NCBI GenBank assembly: GCA_017694765.1
Contig: JADIML010000194.1
Span: 1-14,396 of the forward strand
DNA: 14,396 nt
Reading direction: 5' to 3'
From: Candidatus Scybalomonas excrementavium
GTDB lineage: Bacteria; Bacillota; Clostridia; Lachnospirales; Lachnospiraceae
In this document: positions 1 to 7,083 of the stretch, one piece after another
Numbering within the stretch: the first letter of the stretch is position 1
How the letters are laid out: the number at the start of each line of letters is the position of its first letter
Notes under the pieces: generated by a model
What the model was told of the DNA's origin: nothing
Database searches by the model: none
The model's input: only the letters and a program-made list of their open reading frames with translations
Translations under genes and position numbers: made by a program

Positions 1-1
1 G

Positions 2-508
2 ACATTAATTAGTAGCTATATGCTAGCAAAACAGCAAGAACCAAAATTAAAGTTATGGATTATGGGAAATATGGATGAAGATCCAGAATATGCGAAAGAA
101 TGTAAAAATATGGTAGAAAATTTAAAAATCCAAGATGTTATTTTTACAGGCACAATTAATGTTATGGAATACATTGGAAAAATGGACATTATGGTTTTAA
201 GTAGTATTAGTGAAGGGCAACCATTATCTATTTTAGAGGGATTTGCTGCCCAAAAGCCTTTTATTACTACTAATGTAGGCAATTGTCATGGACTGATCTA
301 TGGAGAGCATGATTCCTATGGAAGTGCTGGCTATGTTGTGCCAGTTATGGGTGTTTCTAGAATGGCAGAGTGTATGGTACGATTAGCACAATCTTCCGAA
401 GAGAGAAAAAGAATGGGAGAAATTGCATATCAAAGAGTTATAGAGCATTATGATGATTTTGATATTTATCAACGGTATTATCACTTATATCAAGAGATGA
501 TAGGATAA
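2..508 (+). CDS. pelF: PelF, Pel exopolysaccharide glycosyltransferase (C-terminal part)
   Basis: The gene is cut by the left edge: the frame is open from base 2, and the ATG at 20 is internal. About 168 residues remain of a protein that normally has roughly 470-500. They form the C-terminal Rossmann domain of a GT-B fold, family GT4. The visible landmarks are LWIMGNMDEDPEYA near the left edge, VIFTGTINV, and the E-x7-E nucleotide-sugar motif in SEGQPLSILEG followed by KPFITTNVGNC. The GNMDEDPEY and TTNVGNC stretches are characteristic of PelF rather than of generic GT4 enzymes. PelF is the cytosolic, UDP-sugar-using synthase of Pel, a cationic amino-sugar polymer, and works with PelG, PelD and PelE at the membrane. 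The stop codon is followed at once by pelG, whose ribosome site overlaps it. The upstream pel genes, if present, lie outside the window. Confidence 0.93.
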   Translation, partial: TLISSYMLAKQQEPKLKLWIMGNMDEDPEYAKECKNMVENLKIQDVIFTGTINVMEYIGKMDIMVLSSISEGQPLSILEGFAAQKPFITTNVGNCHGLIYGEHDSYGSAGYVVPVMGVSRMAECMVRLAQSSEERKRMGEIAYQRVIEHYDDFDIYQRYYHLYQEMIG

Positions 509-522
509 AAGGAGTATAGAAA

Positions 523-1974
523 ATGGCTGGAATTGGGTTTGAATTAAAAAAAATTTATAAAAAAGAAGGGATTTCTAGAGCTCTTTTAGGAATCTTCTAT
601 AGTTCAATGGTAACAATTGGACCAACTATTTTAATTATTTTAACGATTCTTGCACTTTATTTATTTCTTGGATTATCCCAAATATCTTATGGAGAGAGGG
701 AATTATTATCCTCTACTATTCTCTATGTGTTTATTTTTTCTGTCTTATTAACAGCCCCAATTAATGTTGTCTTATCAAGATATTTGGCAGATAAGTTTTA
801 TGAGGAAGAGTTTCACAATATTTTATCTTCCTATTATGTAGGAGTAACACTTTGCTGTAGTTTTGGAACGATTTTGTTTCTACCCGTTGGATATTCTCTT
901 TTACAAAGAGGAAATGTAGATTGGAAGTTTCTTATATTTACTGATATTTTTTGGATCGTTGCTCTTATATTATTTTTTTCCATTACGTATTTGCATGCAA
1001 CAAAAGATTATAAGATGATAGCATGGTTTTTCTTAATAGGAATGTTAATAACAGTAATTTTTGCAATCGTTAGTTATTTCCTCTTGTCTGTAGATGAAAT
1101 ACATTCTATTTTATATGGATTTACAATTGGTTTTTTTGTAATAGCAGTATTAGAGTTTTCTTATATTAGAAAATATTTTCAATATTTCTCCAATCGTTAT
1201 ATGGAGAGTATTCGTTATTTTTTTAGTCATAAAAGACTGATGTTTTCGAACTTTTTTTATATGTTAGGTCTTTATATCCATAATTTTATTTTTTGGACTG
1301 TTCCGGGAAGACTACATATCGCAGGAACTTACTATACGAATCAGACATATGATATGGCAACTTGTCTTGCTATGTTTACTAATGTTTCTACTATGATTTT
1401 TTTTATTGTTGTTGCAGAGACAAGATTTCATACAGCATATCAGCGATATATGGAGTCAGTGATTGGAGGAACTTACAAAAGTATTTTTAAAAATAAGAGG
1501 ATACTGTTTCGTATTATTGCACAACAAATGAGACAGATTTTAGGAGTTCAAATTGCAATTACTTCTGTTGTATTTTTTCTGATTATCACGTTTGCATCCA
1601 GTCTAGGCATTCAAGGAATGACAATACAAGTATATCCGGTTCTTTCTGTTGCTTTTATGGGAGTTTTTATGATGTATGGAAATATGATTTATTTATATTA
1701 TTTTTCAGATATGACAGGAGCATTTTTAACAGCATTTATCTTTTGTAGTGTGACAGGAATTATGACATTTTTTGTAAAAGACTATGCGATGATATGGTGG
1801 GGAATGGGTATTTTTATTGGAATGATTTTAGGATGGCTCTTTAGCTTTTTTCGCATTAAATGGATTGAAAAACATATCGATCAACATATTTTTTGTCATG
1901 GCACTGTAGTTGATACGATAGCATATCGAGAAGAAAAACCAGTTTATAAGAGAGATGAGAGAGATGGAAAATAA
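523..1974 (+). CDS. pelG: PelG, Pel exopolysaccharide transporter
   Basis: This 483-residue multi-spanning membrane protein opens with MAGIGFELKK, the hallmark N-terminus of PelG, followed by hydrophobic segments (about 20-50, 61-85, 103-125 and on to about 450). That is consistent with the roughly 12 helices of this MOP/MATE-related family. A basic, soluble tail closes the protein. PelG is the inner-membrane component through which the Pel polymer made by PelF is thought to be exported, in complex with PelD and PelE. Length is close to that of Pseudomonas PelG (about 456). The start is supported by AAAAGGAG at 507-514, eight bases before the ATG. The PelF-PelG order matches pel operons in both Gram-negative and Gram-positive bacteria. 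The 3' end overlaps the next gene, which suggests translational coupling. Confidence 0.95.
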   Translation: MAGIGFELKKIYKKEGISRALLGIFYSSMVTIGPTILIILTILALYLFLGLSQISYGERELLSSTILYVFIFSVLLTAPINVVLSRYLADKFYEEEFHNILSSYYVGVTLCCSFGTILFLPVGYSLLQRGNVDWKFLIFTDIFWIVALILFFSITYLHATKDYKMIAWFFLIGMLITVIFAIVSYFLLSVDEIHSILYGFTIGFFVIAVLEFSYIRKYFQYFSNRYMESIRYFFSHKRLMFSNFFYMLGLYIHNFIFWTVPGRLHIAGTYYTNQTYDMATCLAMFTNVSTMIFFIVVAETRFHTAYQRYMESVIGGTYKSIFKNKRILFRIIAQQMRQILGVQIAITSVVFFLIITFASSLGIQGMTIQVYPVLSVAFMGVFMMYGNMIYLYYFSDMTGAFLTAFIFCSVTGIMTFFVKDYAMIWWGMGIFIGMILGWLFSFFRIKWIEKHIDQHIFCHGTVVDTIAYREEKPVYKRDERDGK

Positions 1975-2785
1975 AATATCAGCATATTTAAAGGAATACT
2001 ATAAATTAGATCGTAACACATCTTATGAAGTAAAAGAAGTAGATCCACAAATGTTACTTATTCCAGAGAGATTAGATTTAGCAGCAAAACTTTCTTATAT
2101 TCAAAGTAAAGTAGAGAAGAAAAATGAAGTATTAGCAGTAAAACTTTATGATGCTCATATTGCTGCCTTTCAAGATGGTATTATTATAGAAAGTGGAAAT
2201 GAGAAAAAGGCAGGAATGGAAAAGTATCATAAATCATTGGAGCATTTAATACAGGATTTTATAGAAGAACGTTTTGATAAGGAACGTTATTGGATTCCTG
2301 TTGATAAAAGAGGTGTTCTCTTAGATGGTGCACATCGAGTTGCCTGTGCGATTTATTTTAAAAAGCCAATAAAGATCATACAGTTTCATGAAATTAATGG
2401 GTATGATTATGACTTTTATTATTTTAAAAAACGAGCATTGGAACTGGAATACTTAGCATATATGGCAAATATATTTTTTGAATATAAGGAAATAAGTTCA
2501 CCAATTTTTTTATCCAAACATATAAAATCAGATTCGAAAATTTTATATGATGGAGTTTGTAAAGAGAAAGGAAAGAAAATAAAAGTAGGATATAGGAGCA
2601 ATTCAATCAACGAGAAACGAAAGAAAGAGTTAAGAAACTGTTTACAGATTGATCGTATGGAACAAAAGCAAGAGATTTCAGTATCTTTTTTTGAAAAATG
2701 TTATATAAAAATCATACGTTTCATTCGCAATAAGTATACAAGAGGTATTCGCTATATAAAAAAACAATTGAGAATGCCAGTATGA
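1955..2785 (+). CDS. ParB/sulfiredoxin-like DGAHR protein of the exopolysaccharide operon
   Basis: No named family is certain. The 276-residue protein carries IPVDKRGVLLDGAHRVACA at about 114-132. The D-G-x-H-R core (Asp124, His127, Arg128) resembles the nucleotide-binding motif of the ParB/sulfiredoxin fold, which includes ParB CTPases, sulfiredoxin and the free-serine kinases SerK/SbnI. Similar DGAHR proteins occur in bacterial surface-polysaccharide clusters, from memory. No helix-turn-helix or ParB DNA-binding region is evident, so a partition role is unlikely. The last 30 or so residues are rich in Lys, Arg, Ile and Tyr (CYIKIIRFIRNKY onward) and could form an amphipathic membrane-contacting helix. 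The start overlaps pelG by 20 bases. An alternative ATG at 1964 has a slightly better upstream GAGATGAG. A role in making or modifying a sugar or amino-acid precursor for the polymer is inference from context. Confidence 0.72.
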   Translation: MREMENKISAYLKEYYKLDRNTSYEVKEVDPQMLLIPERLDLAAKLSYIQSKVEKKNEVLAVKLYDAHIAAFQDGIIIESGNEKKAGMEKYHKSLEHLIQDFIEERFDKERYWIPVDKRGVLLDGAHRVACAIYFKKPIKIIQFHEINGYDYDFYYFKKRALELEYLAYMANIFFEYKEISSPIFLSKHIKSDSKILYDGVCKEKGKKIKVGYRSNSINEKRKKELRNCLQIDRMEQKQEISVSFFEKCYIKIIRFIRNKYTRGIRYIKKQLRMPV

Positions 2786-2792
2786 GGGAAAT

Positions 2793-3833
2793 ATGAAAAT
2801 ATCAATTATTGTACCAATTTATAATAGTGAAAAGTATTTAAGACGTTGTATTTTATCAGTAATAAAACAGACATATTCAAATTTTGAATTTATTTTAGTC
2901 AATGATGGTTCTACCGATAAGAGTGGTTTTATTTGTCAACAAGCAAAGAAAAAAGACAATAGAATTATAGTGATTGATAAAAAAAATGAAGGACAGGGAA
3001 TTGCAAGAAATGTCGGGATAAAACAGGCAACAGGAGATTATATTATGTTTCTCGATAGTGATGATATGTTAATAGAAACAGCATTAGAAGAACTTATAAA
3101 ACCATTAAAAAAGAAATTATATGATGTTGTTTGTGGTCAATACTATGAGATAAAACATGGAAAAAAGAAAAAAATTTCTTATTCATTTGGAGAAGGTGTT
3201 GTAGAAAAGGGAAATGAGATATATAAGAAATTAAAGTCAGAGAGTTTATTTGGATATGTGTGGGGAAAATTATATCGAAGAGAATTTTTAGAAAAAAATC
3301 AAATATATTTTGAAGATATTCGTACTATTTTTATGGAAGATACGCTATATAATTTACAGGTTATGGAATTTCATCCTTCTTATTATTTTATTCAGAAAGA
3401 AGTATGTTATTATTATATTCATAAAAATACATCATCTAATCAGGAAATTTCTAATTTAGATGAGAGAGTTCTTCGAATGATTTCTTCTTATGAAAAAAGC
3501 CTTGATAGAAATAGGTGTTGGGAACAAGAACAGGATTTAATGCTACCACTTTTCTCAAGACTATTTTGCTGGACTATGATCCAAAAAAGTTTATATACAA
3601 AGCTAGATTTTGAAAATTTAAAACAAATAGTTGATACATTTTTAGATAATAAAACAGTTCATAGAATTTTAGAAGGAAAAAGAATTGTTCCTGTACAAAA
3701 AAAATTAGAAAAACTATTTTACACATATTGTTTATTTTGTTTAAGACATTCTTATAGAAATGTATTAGCGAGTACATTTTTTATTTGTTCTCCTATTATG
3801 AAATTATATATTAAGAGGAATCTAAGTAAATAG
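2793..3833 (+). CDS. Family 2 glycosyltransferase (first of a pair)
   Basis: This is a GT-A fold inverting glycosyltransferase of 346 residues. The N-terminus ISIIVPIYNSEKYLRRCI is the classic GT2 opening. It is followed by VNDGSTD (Asp38, nucleotide contact) and FLDSDD with the metal-binding D-S-D at 88-90. WGKLYRREFL lies downstream, and Glu182-Asp183 in FMEDTLYN is the likely acceptor-activating ED motif. The remaining C-terminal part is about 140 residues and ends in a basic, hydrophobic stretch that may contact the membrane. It probably adds one sugar to a lipid-linked repeat unit or to a polymer branch at the cytosolic face; donor and acceptor cannot be read from sequence. It begins seven bases after the preceding stop, with a GAGGGAAAT ribosome site. 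It is paralogous to the second GT2 gene downstream, sharing a 20-base identical stretch. Confidence 0.92.
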   Translation: MKISIIVPIYNSEKYLRRCILSVIKQTYSNFEFILVNDGSTDKSGFICQQAKKKDNRIIVIDKKNEGQGIARNVGIKQATGDYIMFLDSDDMLIETALEELIKPLKKKLYDVVCGQYYEIKHGKKKKISYSFGEGVVEKGNEIYKKLKSESLFGYVWGKLYRREFLEKNQIYFEDIRTIFMEDTLYNLQVMEFHPSYYFIQKEVCYYYIHKNTSSNQEISNLDERVLRMISSYEKSLDRNRCWEQEQDLMLPLFSRLFCWTMIQKSLYTKLDFENLKQIVDTFLDNKTVHRILEGKRIVPVQKKLEKLFYTYCLFCLRHSYRNVLASTFFICSPIMKLYIKRNLSK

Positions 3834-3835
3834 AT

Positions 3836-3840
3836 GGGGT
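3836..3840 (+). promoter_or_regulatory. Ribosome binding site deciding the flippase start
   Basis: GGGG, within ATGGGGT just after the previous stop, lies about ten bases before the ATG at 3850 but directly abuts the upstream TTG at 3841. That makes the ATG the more plausible start. The site is weak compared with the others in the operon. Confidence 0.45.
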
Positions 3841-3849
3841 TTGATTATT

Positions 3850-5367
3850 ATGAGTAGAAGTAAAAAAAGCATAAAGAATAGCTGTTATGCTCTTGTGAAA
3901 CAAATCATAGTTTTGTTACTAAATTTTTTAGTAAAAACGATTTTTATCCGAACGTTAGGGAAAGAATATTTAGGAATAAATGGGTTGTTTAATAATCTAT
4001 TTTTATTATTTTCATTTGCAGAATTTGGATTAGGAAGTTCGATGATATATAGCTTTTATGAACCGTTAGCAAAGGAGGATTATAAGAAATGTAGTGGGTT
4101 ATACCACTATTATCAAAAAATGTATCTCATAATGAGTGGGGTTGTTTTACTAATGGGAATTGTTTTGATTCCTTTTTTGCCTTATTTCATAGAAGAAGGA
4201 GTTCAAATTCAACAATCAAAAATTGTAATATATTTTTTGTTATATATTCTTTCTGCATGTATTAATAATATTTTTTCCTATAAAGCGAATATAATGACTG
4301 CGGATCAAAATCAATACTTAGTTTCCAAAGCACAGCTTATTTTAGAAATATTTTGCTATATAGGACAGGGGATTACACTTCTTGTGTTTAAAAGTTTTTT
4401 CATCTATTTACTATTTGTACTATTTAAAGTTATGATTCTTGGAATCTGGTATTCTTCCGATATTTCTAAGTATTATCAATATTTAAAACAAGAGGCGAGA
4501 TTAGAAAAGAAAGAAAAAGAAACGATTTTTAACAATACGATTACATTATTTCAGCTTAAGTTTTCTAAAACGCTTATCCATAGTTCTGATAATGTAATTA
4601 TCTCATTACTTGTTGGTACAATAGCAGTTGGATATTATTCCAATTATGAGTTTGTCATTGTAGGAGTACAAGGCATTATTGCTGTATTATTTTCGGCAGT
4701 TGCTGCTAGTGTAGGAAACTTTATAGTAGAACAAAATGAGAAAGAGCAATATCGTATTTATGAAATCATAAGTCTTTTAAATCATTGGATTTCTTGTTGG
4801 ACTTCCATTTGTTTGCTACTATTATTTCAAGATTTTATTGTACTATGGGCAGGAAAATCTTATCAATTAAATTTTACAATAGTTATATTACTTGTTATTA
4901 TTTATTATTTAAGAGTAAGGAGAGAGAGTATTTCCGTATTTCGAGAGGCTGCTGGAATTTTTACCGAAATAAAAAATATTACAATGATAGCTGCAAGTAT
5001 GAATCTTTTATTATCTCTTCTTTTAGGAAAATGGTTTGGTATGGAAGGGGTTTTCTTTGCAACGATTGTATCGGTATTAACGACATATTTTTGGTATGAG
5101 CCATTTATTGTTTATAAAAAAGTGTTTCAACAATCGTTTTCCTTATTTATAAAACAGCAATTGATAGAACTTGTTCATATAGGTATTATATATGGAATTA
5201 CATGGTTATTCACTTCAAAAATTTCTCAAGTAACCATTGGAACTTTCATCATAAAATGTATGATTTGTGTCATCGTACCTAACTGTATTTTCTTACTATT
5301 CATATATCGAAAAAAACAGTTTCAAACATTGATACAAATTTTAAAGGAGGGATTTTCGTTACTATGA
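3850..5367 (+). CDS. Wzx-like polysaccharide flippase (MOP superfamily)
   Basis: This integral membrane protein of 505 residues (from the ATG) has about 12-14 hydrophobic segments. The N-terminal region RTLGKEYLGINGLFNN at about 34-49, followed by a FAEFGLGSSM-type stretch and YSFYEPLAKEDY, is typical of Firmicutes oligosaccharide flippases of the Wzx/RfbX kind. Such proteins move undecaprenyl-linked repeat units across the cytoplasmic membrane. It is unlike PelG in its N-terminus and belongs to a different branch of the same superfamily. A TTG nine bases upstream would extend it by three codons, but it lacks room for a ribosome site. The 3' end overlaps the next glycosyltransferase by four bases (ATGA), indicating coupled translation. 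No polymerase-like neighbour is seen, so the chain may be a short glycan or its polymerase may lie upstream. Confidence 0.9.
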   Translation: MSRSKKSIKNSCYALVKQIIVLLLNFLVKTIFIRTLGKEYLGINGLFNNLFLLFSFAEFGLGSSMIYSFYEPLAKEDYKKCSGLYHYYQKMYLIMSGVVLLMGIVLIPFLPYFIEEGVQIQQSKIVIYFLLYILSACINNIFSYKANIMTADQNQYLVSKAQLILEIFCYIGQGITLLVFKSFFIYLLFVLFKVMILGIWYSSDISKYYQYLKQEARLEKKEKETIFNNTITLFQLKFSKTLIHSSDNVIISLLVGTIAVGYYSNYEFVIVGVQGIIAVLFSAVAASVGNFIVEQNEKEQYRIYEIISLLNHWISCWTSICLLLLFQDFIVLWAGKSYQLNFTIVILLVIIYYLRVRRESISVFREAAGIFTEIKNITMIAASMNLLLSLLLGKWFGMEGVFFATIVSVLTTYFWYEPFIVYKKVFQQSFSLFIKQQLIELVHIGIIYGITWLFTSKISQVTIGTFIIKCMICVIVPNCIFLLFIYRKKQFQTLIQILKEGFSLL

Positions 5368-6335
5368 AAGAAAAAATTAGTATTATTATTCCTATTTATA
5401 ATGTAGAACGATATTTGAAACGATGTCTGCAAAGTGTATGGAAACAATCGTATGAAAATTGGGAGTGTATTCTTATCAATGATGGTTCTACCGATGAGTC
5501 AGAGTATATTGCAAAAAAGTTTGTACAAAAAGATAAGCGATTTGTTTTATATTCCAAAGAAAATGGGGGATTATCTTCTGCTAGAAATGAAGGAATGAAA
5601 AAGGCAACAGGGCAGTATTTTCTATTTTTAGATAGCGATGATGCCATTCATAAAGAAACATTAACTCGTCTTTATGAAGCCATAAAAAGGGATAACAGTG
5701 ATGTATCTATATGTCATTATGTGAAATTTTCTGATAGAATACCAAATGTATACAATATAGATGGATCTTCTATATTGACGAAACAACAGGCAGTAAAACA
5801 GATTATAAAAGAAAGAAGAAGATATATGATTACTGCTTGGGGAAAATTATATAAAAGAGAACTATTTGATTCGATTCATTATCCAGTAGGACGGCTTAAT
5901 GAGGATGAATTTGTGACTTATAAAATCTTTATGAAATGCAATAAAATTTCTGTATTGGATATGCCACTTTATTTTTATTTTCAAAGACGAGATAGTATTA
6001 TGGGAACGTATTCATTAAAACGTCTTCAAGTTTTAGAAGCATTTAAGGAAAGTATTGGATATATGAAGAAAAATATGCCAGAGCTTTACGAAGCAGCTTT
6101 TGCAAATTATATGTTTAATTTGGCAGTGGCTGATTACAGAATACATACATTAAAAGATGGAAAAAAAGCACAAAAGAAAATTAGACAAGAGTTTTTAAAA
6201 AAGTATCATCATTATCAAAAATTTTCTAAAGATGCCATTTGTAAAGAAAAAAAATATGCTCTCTTTTTGTATAAAATTTTTCCATATTTCTTTTATTTGG
6301 GAGCTAAAATTTACTTAACATTTAGTGATGATTAG
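5364..6335 (+). CDS. Family 2 glycosyltransferase (second of a pair)
   Basis: A GT-A glycosyltransferase of 323 residues. It opens with ISIIIPIYNVERYLKRCL, then ILINDGSTD (Asp40), then FLDSDD with D-S-D at 90-92. The C-terminal half contains AWGKLYKRELF and an ED pair, Glu180-Asp181, in LNEDEF, the expected catalytic-base region. These landmarks align position for position with the GT2 gene at 2793-3833, so the two are paralogues that probably act on successive sugars of the same glycan. The donor sugar is not predictable. Translation is coupled to the flippase through the ATGA overlap, with AGGAGGG at 5346-5352 as ribosome site inside the flippase gene. The C-terminus is basic with an aromatic patch (FPYFFYLG) that may anchor the enzyme to the membrane. 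Confidence 0.92.
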   Translation: MKEKISIIIPIYNVERYLKRCLQSVWKQSYENWECILINDGSTDESEYIAKKFVQKDKRFVLYSKENGGLSSARNEGMKKATGQYFLFLDSDDAIHKETLTRLYEAIKRDNSDVSICHYVKFSDRIPNVYNIDGSSILTKQQAVKQIIKERRRYMITAWGKLYKRELFDSIHYPVGRLNEDEFVTYKIFMKCNKISVLDMPLYFYFQRRDSIMGTYSLKRLQVLEAFKESIGYMKKNMPELYEAAFANYMFNLAVADYRIHTLKDGKKAQKKIRQEFLKKYHHYQKFSKDAICKEKKYALFLYKIFPYFFYLGAKIYLTFSDD

Positions 6336-6340
6336 GAGAG
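6334..6340 (+). promoter_or_regulatory. Ribosome binding site deciding the start of the 245-residue gene
   Basis: AGGAGAG at 6334-6340 lies five bases before the ATG at 6346. The upstream GTG at 6325 and ATG at 6328 would place this site inside the coding region and have no ribosome site of their own. The ATG at 6346 is therefore preferred. Confidence 0.7.
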
Positions 6341-6345
6341 ATGTT

Positions 6346-7083
6346 ATGTTATATGTAATGAACGTATGGTCAACAGTCCATCAGCTAGAACAAATTGAAA
6401 CGATTAAAAATATGGTAAAGCAAACAGGAACGTTACGAATACAAAAGCCTGTATATTTGAATCGGCAAGGATTAAGAAATTATATGATTCAAATTTATGG
6501 GCAAGAAAGATGGGCAGGAAGTCCTTATAACCATTTTCGTGGAATATGGAGAAAAGTGGATCAGTGTTATGTGGAAAAGAAGCCACTTCATGTATTGGCA
6601 TTTGAATGTGACAAGCTCATAGAAGTTGTGAAGTTAAAAGAGAGAATACGTGCATATTGTAAAATTGGAAAAAGTTCTGTTCATACATCCGATACAAAAG
6701 AAGAAGCCGATAGAATGTTACGCTTGTTACTTCATAAAAATACAGTGGATTTTATGAATACGGTATGGCCAGATAAGTATCCTTATTTGGTAAGTCGTCT
6801 AAGAAAATTTGCTAAAAAAAGAGAACAGTATAAAATTCCATTAGAAGATCTTGTCCTTATATCCGAATCAGTCTTTACACTCTATGGGAAAAAGCGTAAA
6901 AGAAAGATAAGTTGGATTACAAGAAATGGATATCACACAACCAATATAGAAAAATATAATAAAAAAGAATTTGAAGCTAAGATAACAGACTTATTAAAAG
7001 AAACAGCATTTTTAGAAGAGAATGTTATATACTTTTGGAATTTAAAATTTGTCACACTAAAATACTTATTGGAGATAGTATAG
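6346..7083 (+). CDS. Uncharacterised protein of the exopolysaccharide operon
   Basis: I do not recognise a named family. The 245-residue protein has no signal peptide and no clear membrane segment, so it should be cytosolic. Two blocks look conserved by character: RWAGSPYNHFRGIWRK at about 56-70 and KIGKSSVHTSDTKEEADRM at about 107-124, the latter followed by a leucine-rich helix and DFMNTVWP. Similar NHFRGIWR and SVH-x-x-DT-x-EE proteins are, from memory, scattered through surface-polysaccharide loci as hypothetical proteins. The His, Asp and Glu residues of the second block could bind a nucleotide or phosphate, but that is speculation. The start was moved from the upstream GTG at 6325, giving a ten-base gap after the glycosyltransferase. 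It ends directly against the next gene. A cytosolic role in precursor synthesis or transfer is inferred from position only. Confidence 0.75.
   Translation: MLYVMNVWSTVHQLEQIETIKNMVKQTGTLRIQKPVYLNRQGLRNYMIQIYGQERWAGSPYNHFRGIWRKVDQCYVEKKPLHVLAFECDKLIEVVKLKERIRAYCKIGKSSVHTSDTKEEADRMLRLLLHKNTVDFMNTVWPDKYPYLVSRLRKFAKKREQYKIPLEDLVLISESVFTLYGKKRKRKISWITRNGYHTTNIEKYNKKEFEAKITDLLKETAFLEENVIYFWNLKFVTLKYLLEIV

Noticed and set aside
4785..5099. 104-codon open frame inside the flippase gene on the same strand
   Set aside because: It lies wholly within a clear membrane-protein gene in another frame, is rich in Cys, Tyr and Phe in a random-looking pattern, and has no ribosome site.
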